Shown here in pieces: positions 55,001 to 64,000 of a DNA stretch of 64,000 bases; position 1 is the first letter of the stretch; each line of letters begins with the position of its first letter. The stretch is taken from NCBI RefSeq assembly GCF_026151205.1, contig NC_087072.1, forward strand, positions 2,065,375-2,129,374, given 5' to 3'. The DNA is from Bolinopsis microptera. Lineage: Eukaryota > Ctenophora > Tentaculata > Lobata > Bolinopsidae. The notes beneath the pieces were generated by a model, which saw nothing but the letters and a program-made list of their open reading frames with translations, did no database searches and was not told where the DNA came from. A program made the position numbers and the translations under genes.

Positions 55001-58000
55001 TGACTGATATTATGTAACTACTAGAGTGTGTGTAGTGTGTACCTCATGGAGTAGATGTACACTGTCTAGAGCATCTTTAGAGCGTACAGAGTGCAATTCA
55101 TTGCGTTAGTACTCGTATGCCGATTTGATTTAATTTGTTTTGTTCAGCTTGCTGCGTGCACCTGTTTTTTTTTGGGATTTTTGATTTCTGTAGAATTCTC
55201 CGTTATATCTGAGGTACTGGATTCACGATACAATTTAATATCAAACGTTTTTGAATTTCTCGAATTGAAAGCAAACGGTTGCATGGAGGAATTAATGTAG
55301 TTGACATAATTTAAAATTAAGTAGCATCATCAACAGAATCGATTGCTTGAAATAAATTGAATCACTCAATTAAATGTTTCATCGCAAGGATTAGATGGAA
55401 CACACCCGACTATGGGATCTTCATTCTCAGTGCTAAACGACACACCCGAACCAATCTGGGTGAAAGTAGGAGTCTGTGAGGAAGCTATCTTGGGGTCTGT
55501 GGCAGCAGTGGCTAGCGTGGTGGCAATTGGACTTTGTGGATTTGTTGCTTGTGGGGTTGTCATAGCCGGAGCAGCTGCTTTTTGCAAAGTTGTCTTGGCC
55601 ACTTCCTTTGTGGCCACCGGAGTTGCAATGGACAGAATGCAAGCTAAACGCTGGTCCAAAATCAAGAGTATATCTGCTATTATGAACATGGGATGTGGAA
55701 GTTGTGAAATTTTTACAAAGCTTGCGCCCGATGAAAGAGAAAGAATGATAGAATTCCAGCAGGAACTGAAAGGTCGTTTGGCGGGTTATACCAGAGTTAT
55801 TCGAGGTAGATCTTACACGGAGTCCGGAACTCTGAGTTTGGTCAAAACTGCTACTGTTATCAGGGATAATGGGAGAATGTTTAAACGGCACTGTTGGACC
55901 GCACCTACAGATGGCGGGGTTAACGTTTATGAAGTGTCCAGATACTTCGAATAGAGCTTCACATCAGGCGTTAATGTGGCGACAGTGATATTTATAGTCA
56001 AGCCAGGACTCAAAAATACAAGATACCGTGACCGTACCCGTGACCGCAGAAATACAAGATACCGTGACCCGTGACCGAAGAAAGACAGAAGTGAAATAAT
56101 ATTTTTCAATTTGGGGTGCTCAGAATGCTAATTAGTGTTTTGTGTGTTACAGCTGGAGCTGTTAAGACAATAATCCCAACAGGAAATGCACATGCGAGGA
56201 TTATTATTGAACCTCCGCACAGATTTTAATCATTTATATTCATTGTCGATTACATGAAAAATGTGACCCGACCAGTTTTTAATAATCACCTTTATAATTT
56301 ATATAGTAATAGAAAGTATAATTAGGTAGATTTTTACTGGGTCTTTGTACCTAGAATTTTATCCAAACTTTTAATTTTTTTTAGAAATATTTGTGATGAC
56401 GTGTGACGATGTTTGTGTCATTTTTTTACCTGATTTAATAAGAGAACTAAGATTGGGAAGCTCTTGTTCGTTCATTCCAATCGAGTCGGAGTAAGGTAGA
56501 ATAACGTCAGTGAGCCTCTTCAAGAAGTGTGGGTTAACAAAAGAGGCCATCTCGAAGTGAACCAAAGTATCAGATGGTAGCTCTGACAGGAATTCGTCAA
56601 GTTCGTTTAATCTGAAATGCGTAAAATTGTACATATGTATCTGTTTTCATGATTATGATTAAATCATAATCATGAAAATATTAATAATTAAATGAGTTAT
56701 GGCTGATAGCACAACAAGTCGCCAACAGGGTTGAATACATTGTAAAAGTTACTGTTGTGGGTCAAAGTTGAGAACGTGTGCCTGTATTAGTGTATTTAAT
56801 GACCAATAGTGATGCTTAAAGTACATGTCTGGCTGTTTCTACTGACCTAGCATTAAGTTCCTCCTCAGTGAAAGGATAAGTGTCTAGCATCTGAAGACCA
56901 CCCAGTACCACAAGATGAGGTTTAAAATCTTTAACAGCGGACCGGACTGCAGCCAGACCTTTGAGTTGCGGGTTGTGGAGGTCTCTGTGTACAATGTACC
57001 TGAGTATTAGGTGTTATCAGTGTACAATGTACCTGAGTATTAGGTGTTATCAGGTGTACAATGTACCTGAGTATTAGGTGTTATTAGGTGTACAATGTAC
57101 CTGAGTATTAGGTGTTATCAGGTGTACAATGTACCTGAGTATTAGGTGTTATCAGGTGTACAATGTACCTGAGTATTAGGTGTTATCTGTGTACAATGTA
57201 CCTGAGTATTAGGTGTTATCAGTGTACAATGTACCTGAGTATTAGGTGTTATCTCTGTGTACAATGTACCTGAGTATTAGGTGTTATCAGTGTACAATGT
57301 ACCTGAGTATTAGGTGTTATCAGTGAACAATGTACCTGAGTATTAGGTGTTATCTCTGTGTACAATGTACCTGAGTATTAGGTGTTATCAGTGTACAATG
57401 TACCTGAGTATTAGGTGTTATCAGGTGTACAATGTACCTGAGTATTAGGTGTTATCAGTGTACAATGTACCTGAGTATTAGGTGTTATCAGTGTACAATG
57501 TACCTGAGTATTAGGTGTTATCAGTGTACAATGTACCTGAGTATTAGGTGTTATCAGTGTACAATGTACCTGAGTATTAGGTGTTATCAGTGTACAATGT
57601 ACCTGAGTATTAGGTGTTATCACTGTACAATGTACCTGAGTATTAGGTGTTATCAGTGAACAATGTACCTGAGTATTAGGTGTTATCAGTGTGTACAATG
57701 TACCTGAGTATTAGGTGTTATTAGGTGTACAATGTACCTGAGTATTAGGTGTTATTAGGTGTACAATGTACCTGAGTATTAGGTGTTATCAGTGTACAAT
57801 GTACCTGAGTATTAGGTGTTATCAGTGTGTACAATGTACCTGAGTATTAGGTGTTATTAGGTGTACAATGTACCTGAGTATTGTTATCAGGTGTACAATG
57901 TACCTGAGTATTAGGTGTTATCAGGTGTACAATGTACCTGAGTATTAGGTGTTATCAGGTGTACAATGTACCTGAGTATTAGGTGTTATCAGTGTACAAT

Positions 58001-60694
58001 GTACCTGAGTATTAGGTGTTATCAGTGTGTACAATGTACCTGAGTATTAGGTGTTATCAGTGTGTACAATGTACCTGAGTATTAGGTGTTATCAGTGTGT
58101 ACAATGTACCTGAGTATTAGGTGTTATCAGTGTACAATGTACCTGAGTATTAGGTGTTATCAGTGTGTACAATGTACCTGAGTATTAGGTGTTATCTCTG
58201 TGTACAATGTACCTGAGTATTAGGTGTTATCAGGTGTACAATGTACCTGAGTATTAGGTGTTATCAGTGTACAATGTACCTGAGTATTAGGTGTTATCAG
58301 TGTACAATGTACCTGAGTATTAGGTGTTATCAGTGTGTACAATGTACCTGAGTATTAGGTGTTATCTCTGTGTACAATGTACCTGAGTATTAGGTGTGAT
58401 TAGGTGTACAATGTACCTGAGTATTAGGTGTTATCAGTGGGATGTAGAACACCATATAAAATGCTTCTGATTGTTATGGATATTGTAATTATAGCAACTA
58501 ATTGAATTTGAGGTAAAAACGGGTGTTTCAGGAATTAACCTGACTTCTAAAGTACCTGTTTCCACGTGTAGCCATGTAAGGTCCCCACTTGTCTCCCTTA
58601 TCAAACTCAAGAATAATATGCAGGTCGTAATCTTCACTTTCTGTATCCACAGTCTCACCGGGCATCTTAATTTCTTTTATTATTCTGTCCCGGTATATCT
58701 GAAAATAATAAGGCTTTTAACGAGAGAGTAATGACAAATTAATCTGACCTGAACTATAATTGTTTATATACTCACAACTGCTGTCTTAAGCTCTATATCC
58801 TTGTGTGAACTTGGTAAGTGGTTCCTTAAAGAGGTAACCAGGTGTGACGAAAATATTACCAAGTCTTAAATACACTTTTATACACTTAAATTAATTAGAC
58901 AGTACACAAGTTAGATGTGAGTAAATTTATTTATTTACAGGTACCACGCGCGCGTTCACGTCCAAACTAATGACCCATTATTGAGGCTGACAGTGATGAA
59001 AAGTTCAACAAAATGTCTCCGCGCGTCACAACTAGAATCGATTAACGTGTCTAATTTAAGGAAACTCCAAAATTGACATGGTAGACTGTAGTTGATATAG
59101 TAATTAACTTCCTGGATACGATCCTTACCTTCTCGTTCTGGATAGCCAGTAAAACCTCAGCCCCCTCTTCAACCATTCTCTTAGCAATAACTGGTCCATT
59201 GCCTCCTAATTTCAACTCAGGACCTAAACTAAGCGCTGCAGCTCTAATCTTCAACCAGAGTTCCTCAGATTGTACATACCGCCTGAAATACAAAATATTG
59301 GTCAAGACAGTACCCTTATCAACGTTATTTAATCGATGAATTTCAGCAAATGTAATCCAATACAGACACTAACGACTAACATAACGTCTACTACAGATTA
59401 CAGTAACTTTTGAAATTGTAATTCTTACGTAGATTATATGCACAGCTGATGCATAAAACCTCACAGTATGCACATCAAAAATGTATATAATGTAATATAT
59501 TTATACATATATTATATATTTATATATTTAAGTATCTTACTCAGCAGCAGCCCCCTCAACAAAGAATGTTAAGAATTCTGTGACAACGTCTTCCAAAGAG
59601 TTGAGACCCTGAGGAGGGTCACCAATAGATTCGGGCGGTGAGACCGACAGAGCGTCCATCAGATCCGCTGCTCGCACGAATATATCAAGACATCCTCCTA
59701 CTCCAACCAGTATACGTTTCTGAGAGATTTGTGTTACACATCACAGACAACCAGTATACGTTTCTGAGAGATTTGTGTTACACCTCACAGACAACCAGTA
59801 TACGTTTCTGAGAGATTTGTGTTACACATCACAGACAACCAGTATACGTTTCTGAGAGATTTGTGTTACACATCACAGACAACCAGTATACGTTTCTGAG
59901 AGATTTGTGTTACACATCACATACCTGCCTTCAGAGGAGCCTATAATTACTTCACACTTCGTTATGGTATTGGGTTCAGACTATCATATTACAAACATGT
60001 ATTGAAGGAGTGATAAAGGAATTTGATAGATGTAAACAATGTAAACGATAGGCATCATTTGGGTGCAGATTAAAATTTACTACATCGAAATCATTTATCA
60101 TGTCAATGTTGAGCTTTGAGCTCATGAGGGGATATATCTTCAAGAGCATACGGTTTATGGAATGCTATTGTTCCTAAAGTTGGAAACTGCTGCATCCCAG
60201 GAATTTGTTATAACATTGTATGAGACTGCTGTAAAATTTGTCACAGTCTCCAATAAATCTACAGTTTGTTAATGTCCAGTGATATAACTAACGTTTTGTG
60301 GCAGAGCAATTCCCTTCTCGATGTCGACTAAGCCTGACTTGATGGTGTTCACCCTCCAATGCCTCTGATACGTGGTATACAGCAAGAACTGGGATGTTTC
60401 CATGGTTACTCAATTATTATTATAATTATCATTATAATTATCATAATTATTAGCTTCATTTTGTTTTCTGTCCAAAACTACAAACTGCCACTAATATTTG
60501 AATTAAAAAAGTAAATCAGCCGAAATGTATCTGTTAATTACCAGAATGATGAAGGCACTAAGAGCAAAGAAGAATATAGCGCTTATTTTCCTGCTTGTTG
60601 GCATTGGCTTTATCTTGGGCGATTCCTCCGCAGATTGGTTCGAGGCCTGGTCTTCAGCGCTAGGCTCATACAGCTTGCGCCGAGTCACCGCCAT
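51666..60694 (-). CDS. ADPGK: ADPGK, ADP-dependent glucokinase (12 exons, about 556 aa)
   Basis: The enzyme phosphorylates glucose with ADP at the ER membrane. Exons: 60694-60542 (N-terminal helix KISAIFFFALSAFIIL), 60388-60293, 59719-59541 (ILVGVGGCLDIFVRA, VEGAAAE), 59282-59129 (LKLGGNGPVIAKRMVEEG), about 58864-58776 (left border uncertain by one base), 58698-58556 (DLHIILEFDKGDKWG), 56999-56847 (FKPHLVVLGGLQML), 56611-56430 (LVHFEMASFVN, SIGMNEQEL), 55074-55043, 54156-53912 (RVHIHTLAYQAVF), 52758-52611 and 51764-51666 (APVLVC, GGGGDNLTGVGLLYHLK). The last motif corresponds to human GLGDAISAEGLFY and keeps the catalytic Asp. Family residues GGN, NEQEL and the Asp are all present, so the protein should be active. 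Human ADPGK has 497 residues. Five of its junctions carry tandem repeats, and an unrelated gene sits in intron 8. Confidence 0.93.
51960..52590. repeat. Alternating long G and C homopolymers in ADPGK intron 11
   Basis: An uninterrupted run of 84 G opens the block at 51960. Then several units follow: a G run of 9-16, TACTCATGACT, a C run of 7-9, TACTAACTCCTACTACT, a C run of 7-22, and TACTAATACTTATTACTAG. An extra copy of the flank ATATAAGTAAAGATTATTC (51906 and 52371) lies inside. Run lengths in the assembly cannot be trusted. Confidence 0.95.
52915..53905 (-). repeat. Repeat array starting at the ADPGK exon 10 donor, with C runs (about 20 copies)
   Basis: Each unit contains GAGCTCACCTGGTAGCAGTGA on the plus strand minus its last base, that is, on the coding strand TCACTGCTACCAG|GTGAGCTC, the last 13 exon bases and the donor. 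It is followed by a run of 6-20 C. About half of the units also carry a 60-bp segment with CTATAGCTGTACTTTAGTTT, copied from the intron beside exon 11. So two unit types of about 35 and 95 bp alternate. Confidence 0.95.
54240..54345. repeat. 11-12-bp repeat (AGCACCACACTT) in ADPGK intron 9
   Basis: About nine copies, the first two with ACACATAGCACC. Nothing else is seen in 54346-55042, which is AT-rich intron. Confidence 0.85.
55412..55954 (+). CDS. Nested single-exon gene in ADPGK intron 8; N-myristoylated hydrophobic protein, unknown family (180 aa)
   Basis: The frame lies on the strand opposite to ADPGK, entirely between exons 8 and 9. The product starts MGSSFSVLND, a good N-myristoylation signal (MGxxxS), then PEPIWVKVGV. 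Residues 28-65 form a long Gly/Ala-rich hydrophobic stretch (ILGSVAAVASVVAIGLCGFV, ACGVVIAGAAAF) that could be a hairpin of two helices. The C-terminal 100 residues are soluble and charged (DERERMIEFQQELKGRL, RSYTESGTLSLVKTATVIRD). Ordinary codon use and full length suggest a real gene, perhaps a retrocopy because it has no introns. I do not recognise the family. The 'NDT..IWVK' opening seems typical of lipid-anchored proteins found in multicopy in marine invertebrates, but I cannot verify that. Confidence 0.65.
   Translation: MGSSFSVLNDTPEPIWVKVGVCEEAILGSVAAVASVVAIGLCGFVACGVVIAGAAAFCKVVLATSFVATGVAMDRMQAKRWSKIKSISAIMNMGCGSCEIFTKLAPDERERMIEFQQELKGRLAGYTRVIRGRSYTESGTLSLVKTATVIRDNGRMFKRHCWTAPTDGGVNVYEVSRYFE
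57000..58435 (-). repeat. 33-bp minisatellite starting at the ADPGK exon 7 acceptor (about 43 copies)
   Basis: On the coding strand each unit is ACCTAATACTCAG|GTACATTGTACA plus a linker of CTGATA or CCTGATA type. It copies the true acceptor and the first 12 bases of exon 7 (56988-57012). Units differ mainly in the linker (30-35 bp). Each contains the palindrome GTACATTGTAC, so the array can form many small hairpins. Confidence 0.97.
59719..59925 (-). repeat. 44-bp repeat starting at the ADPGK exon 3 acceptor (about 4.5 copies)
   Basis: On the coding strand each copy is AATCTCTCAG|AAACGTATACTGG followed by TTGTCTGTGATGTGTAACAC. It copies the acceptor and the first 16 bases of exon 3. One copy has CCTCACAG in place of CATCACAG. 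Confidence 0.95.
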
Positions 60695-61073
60695 ATTAGC
60701 TACAGCATTGTAGTGAGTTAGGTGTGGTGGTGAAATGTGATTGGAATTTGGGTAAACTGATAACTTTACAAGTTCACAATGATTTTGTGAAACAAATAAG
60801 AAACACGATATATTATACAATATATTATTTAAAAGATTATATGTACAACAATAAATACAAATTTAATCGGTTAGATTTCGTGAAACTAAACTATTGGAAA
60901 TTTCATTGAAGCACCTAAAGTCAAGTGGAGCAATGTCACAAAAATGATAATATATGAAAATTAAATCAAAAATAGAAAAAAAACAACATTATTATATGTA
61001 TTTTGTATATGACTCAACATTTGTAAAATCCGGATTGGAATATTGTTTATGAGTCGCATGGTTGCAATGTATT

Positions 61074-61329
61074 CTTGTGTAAATTTGTATTGATCCCGTT
61101 TGATGCGACAAGGAAAAATGCTCTTATCAGGAAAGGAATTACTCAACAATTCGATGTTACAATATCGTATTCATGATCTAAAAATATTTCTATCAAAATT
61201 TCAAAATGTTAAAAAAAGATCATGAATACGATGTTGCAACATCGAAACGTTGAGTTATTCAGTTATTCCTTTCCTGATAAGAGCATTTTTCCTTGTCGCA
61301 TCAAACGGGATCAATACAAATTTACACAA
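61074..61329. repeat. Long inverted repeat, arms of about 105-112 bp with a 39-bp loop
   Basis: The left arm 61074-61178 and right arm 61218-61329 are nearly perfect complements. They share TTGTATTGATCCCGTTTGAT, GCGACAAGGAAAAATGCTCT and TATCAGGAAAGGAAT, with a small bubble near the loop end where the right arm has about 7 extra bases. It lies between the stop codons of FANCE (61366) and ADPGK's 5' end. The sequence ACTCAACATTTGTATG is repeated three times at its right border. Confidence 0.92.
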
Positions 61330-61365
61330 GGACTCAACATTTGTATGACTCAACATTTGTATGAC

Positions 61366-62712
61366 TCAACATTCTTGGATATTATCTAACTTTTGCTGTA
61401 ATGCTTTCCTCAGGAAGCACTTGCTACGATCAGCAAACTGCGAGCACAACTCAACAATAGTGTCGTGTTTAGAATAACTGGCAACTGGCCAATAACTGGC
61501 AAGTATTTGCATTGCCAGTGAACATGATTTAGAGGACTTCTCATCAGAATTAATAACCAAATATTGCAGAACCTTTCCAATAGCTGCTACACTACACGTG
61601 TCTTTTACGACCAAAACAAGGAATGCCGTTATGTCTTCATTCCACAACAATAAATCAGAAAACCCAGATAAGATATTATCTAGTTTGGCTGGTTTCAGAA
61701 TCACAATTTTCGCAGTCCCACCAATGATTTGTTTTCTGCACGTTTTCAAGATGTCTAAAACAAATGAAACATGATTAATATAATCACATTCCAGACATTC
61801 CGATATGATGGAACTGTCGTTTCTGGTGCAAACTTTCTTGCCAGCAAGAAACGGAACAACAACAGCACTAATAAAGTTCTGTAGCGCTACTGGAAAGTTT
61901 TTGGCCCGATTAAAAACAGTGTTCAGATCTTTGTAACTGACATCTACAAACTGTTTACTATCACATCCCTGTGAGAACCCGGCTAAATGTGATATTAATT
62001 GAGTATCGTCTAATAACAGCAACTCTTCCACTGATAACAGAGTCACTTCCGGTTTTTTTATTTCTGAATCCTCGGTTATACTGACTATAGGATCGTCGGT
62101 CATACTGATTATAGGATTCTCGGTCATACTGATTCTAGGATCCTCAGTTGTACTGATTATAGGATCGTTGGTTATACTGATTATAGGATCTTGAATCATG
62201 ATAACATCAGTAGACACCAACTTCTCAGGAGCTCTGGGACGGTCTAAACAAACATGTTTGCTGTCAGGTAAGATAGGGGATGATAACCTCCGCTTGCACT
62301 CTGAAACAGTACCTACCACTGTAACCTCGTCTGAAACAGTACCTACCACTGCAACCTCGTCTGAAACAGTACCTACCACTGCAACCTCGTCTTCGAAATG
62401 GTTTTTAAACCTCTCTATATGCTCCTGCCTTGACAAATTGTGGGAAAACCGTTTCAGAAGATATTTAGGAATACTCGTGGCATTATCCTCTATGAACGAG
62501 AGAATAGTGTCCTGATACTGTCTGTCGTTTTCCAGAAAACAAAACTGACTGTTCTTATCAGTAATAATATGGAAGAAGTAGAACCAGGGAGAGGTTTTAC
62601 CTGCCCGGTAAAGTTTGGAATAACAGAGGATACCGCGTTCTAGACTAATATTCTTGAGGTTTGTCAGTACTCCGAACCAGATTAAACCAGGTGCTGCTAT
62701 CTCGTGACACAT
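61366..62712 (-). CDS. FANCE: FANCE-like Fanconi anaemia core-complex protein (448 aa, 5' exon possibly missing)
   Basis: FANCE bridges the core complex and FANCD2 in interstrand-crosslink repair. The C-terminal 230 residues are helical and align with the human FANCE C-terminal domain: LDNILSGFSDLLLWNEDITAF against LGQILELPWKEETF, and the ending CFLRKALQQKLDNI against TFLRKSLKAALKHL. The middle is disordered and holds two coding repeats: DEVAVVGTVS three times (62390-62310) and a roughly ten-residue unit of the type DPIISITN / ENPIISMT five times (62205-62070), then a KRRLSS basic patch. An acceptor TTTTGCTACAG stands directly before the ATG at 62712, so an upstream exon is likely. The N-terminal 100 residues only weakly recall FANCE. 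Next to it is the palindrome at 61074. Confidence 0.72.
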   Translation of the reverse strand: MCHEIAAPGLIWFGVLTNLKNISLERGILCYSKLYRAGKTSPWFYFFHIITDKNSQFCFLENDRQYQDTILSFIEDNATSIPKYLLKRFSHNLSRQEHIERFKNHFEDEVAVVGTVSDEVAVVGTVSDEVTVVGTVSECKRRLSSPILPDSKHVCLDRPRAPEKLVSTDVIMIQDPIISITNDPIISTTEDPRISMTENPIISMTDDPIVSITEDSEIKKPEVTLLSVEELLLLDDTQLISHLAGFSQGCDSKQFVDVSYKDLNTVFNRAKNFPVALQNFISAVVVPFLAGKKVCTRNDSSIISECLECDYINHVSFVLDILKTCRKQIIGGTAKIVILKPAKLDNILSGFSDLLLWNEDITAFLVLVVKDTCSVAAIGKVLQYLVINSDEKSSKSCSLAMQILASYWPVASYSKHDTIVELCSQFADRSKCFLRKALQQKLDNIQEC

Positions 62713-63262
62713 TCTGTAGCAAAATAATTAATAAATAAATAAATTATAACATTTATTACACGCTTCGACATAAAAATATACCCAACAGAGATGTACATTT
62801 AAGGCATTCAAGCGAGACTTAGTGTTGAAATATCAAGCTTATGGACTTCTTGATCAGTTCATATTTTATGGAAAAATACAAGGAATATCATCAAAAGCTA
62901 GGTGGAAAGTTGCTTAAGAAAAGACAGAAGTTCAGATTGCAGTAGTAATCTTACACCATACAGATACTTACAGTATTTCAAATTTGTATCTGATTTGGTT
63001 GAACATCCTGAACTGTTACAGAAGAAAAGTCTTGTACAGCATGTTTACTGCAGTCGGTTACTAGCTCATTTAACAATTAGACTATACATTTGTACATCAC
63101 GATAATCACTTTACAAGTTATATCCCTGCTGCTGCGGGAAGATAAGCGCTTTTAAAATGATTTAAACTAAAATTAAGCCCCGGTACAGTGGTACAACCCA
63201 TAAAAACTGAAAAGGTTACTGCAATAGCCAACTTTTACTTAACCTAATTAATAAACCTACCA
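62713..63262. other. Intergenic interval between FANCE and the zinc-finger gene
   Basis: It probably holds a 5' exon of FANCE, but none could be identified. The plus strand is open at 62902-63105 without recognisable content. Confidence 0.35.
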
Positions 63263-64000
63263 TTACCCATAATTATAGCAAGAATTAAACCCGTACATAT
63301 AATCGTTCTGAATGTAATACTGACTCTGTCTTATCATTCTGTTTTTATCCTGGGCACTAGCAGCCCGGAGCCGACGAGTCTGTATAAAATAAGAGTGGTG
63401 GCAGGTTGCCACGTGACATGCTACCCTGTACTTGGTGTGGAATGTGGCATGGCACGTGTCCACAGGACAGGACAGGGTTTTGGGGGAGTGGGTTTTGAGG
63501 TGTTCTGTTAGGATGCACTTTCGGGAGAACTTGTTCCCGCACCGGTGACACTGGTAGCCTCGCACTCGGAGGTGTCGGTGCATCTGGTGGTACACCAGAC
63601 TCTTCTTTAACTGCAGCAAGTGAGTATTCAAATATTGGCTTTATGTTAATAACGAATAAGTTAGACTCTTCTTTAACTGCAGCAAGTGAGTATTCAAATA
63701 TTTGCTTTATTTTAATAACCAATAAGTTAGATCATCTTACATAATATCACCTCATTATATTAAGCTTTTTCTATTTATAGTACTACTACTGTATCACTAT
63801 ACAGCTCAGTAGATTGTTCTAGATCGAATATATGTGAACGTTTTTTTAAACACATCTTTAACATTTAAAAAGTTAAAGTGCTTTGAAAAGACAAATAACA
63901 CTATACACACATACACGATACAATTGACATCATGTATTATACTACTCAAAAACAGTTAGTACAGTAACTACTGACCTTGAAGGATTTGTCACACAGGCCA
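63263..64000 (-). CDS. C2H2 zinc-finger protein, last two exons (partial)
   Basis: Exon 64000-63976 (ending LCDKSFK, donor GTCAGT) joins in phase 0 to exon 63610-63263 (acceptor CTGCAG). The splice falls inside a finger: CDKSFK joined to LKKSLVYHQMHRH restores the C2H2 spacing. A second finger follows (YQCHRCGNKFSRKCILTEHLKTH without gaps in spacing) and a third, atypical one (CPVDTCHATFH...CHVATCHH). The tail RRLRAASAQDKNRMIRQ is basic and the protein ends NSCYNYG. It is probably a DNA-binding transcription factor; the ortholog cannot be named from three fingers. The gene continues to the right. Confidence 0.75.
63600..63722 (-). repeat. 66-bp duplication at the zinc-finger exon acceptor
   Basis: The segments starting ACTCTTCTTTAACTGCAGC at 63599 and 63665 are near-identical for about 66 bp. 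On the coding strand each ends CACTTGCTGCAG|TTAAAGAAGAGT, so the acceptor and first 12 exon bases are duplicated on the intron side. 63723-63975 is plain intron. Confidence 0.93.

Noticed and set aside
57411-57698. 95-residue minus-strand frame of LITPNTQVHCT repeats
   Set aside because: Product of the 33-bp intronic array in ADPGK; no start, domain or flank supports a gene.
63357-63722. 121-residue frame overlapping the zinc-finger exon
   Set aside because: Alternative frame of the C2H2 exon plus its duplicated acceptor; the finger frame has the correct Cys/His spacing.

Overview
This 64 kb window is nuclear DNA of an animal. Genes have short exons with GT-AG introns, and the recognisable products are animal or animal-typical (ALG2, a SMOC/SPARC-like matrix protein, OGFOD2, ADPGK, TMEM175, FANCE, a C2H2 zinc-finger protein, a class A GPCR, immunoglobulin-like receptors). 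The AT-rich, repeat-loaded background with hAT elements and LINEs, and the GPCR type, would suit an early-branching animal such as a cnidarian. That is a guess; nothing here proves the phylum.

Layout. 0-7.2 kb: first exon of ALG2, then a tandem array of Ig-like receptor genes (one intact, one with a nonsense codon, one orphan flank) invaded by a LINE and a hAT element. 7.4-12.7 kb: two exons of an unrecognised gene, then foldback and duplicated repeats. 12.7-14.5 kb: a single-exon TSP1-domain membrane protein whose ectodomain is a 33-copy coding minisatellite. 16.3-23.5 kb (perhaps to 27.5 kb): a Kazal/Tg1/EF-hand SMOC-like gene with four large arrays and several MITEs. 27.9-31.7 kb: candidate exons of a membrane protein, a higher-order repeat and a hAT element. 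32.4-34.5 kb: a papain-like protease with lectin-like and cysteine-rich tail modules. 36.1-37.3 kb: a pentraxin/LamG-like receptor. 39.2-40.3 kb: a GPCR. 40.7-64 kb, all minus strand and closely spaced: TMEM175-like, OGFOD2, ADPGK (with an oppositely oriented gene in an intron), FANCE, and the 3' end of a C2H2 zinc-finger gene.

The most striking pattern links the genes rather than lying in any one of them. At junction after junction, a tandem repeat starts exactly at the splice site, and its unit carries the last or first 6-17 exon bases plus the donor or acceptor. I see this at about ten to thirteen junctions in five genes, with units of 9 to about 66 bp and 2 to about 43 copies. The copies always extend into the intron. 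Introns here therefore hold dozens of decoy splice sites copied from the true one.

Exon models were built by hand from splice consensus, reading phase and remembered family sequences. OGFOD2 closes perfectly in phase over 8 exons and ADPGK over 12 exons, with one uncertain boundary. TMEM175 lacks its C-terminal exons and the SMOC-like gene lacks a certain last exon. No database search was run.
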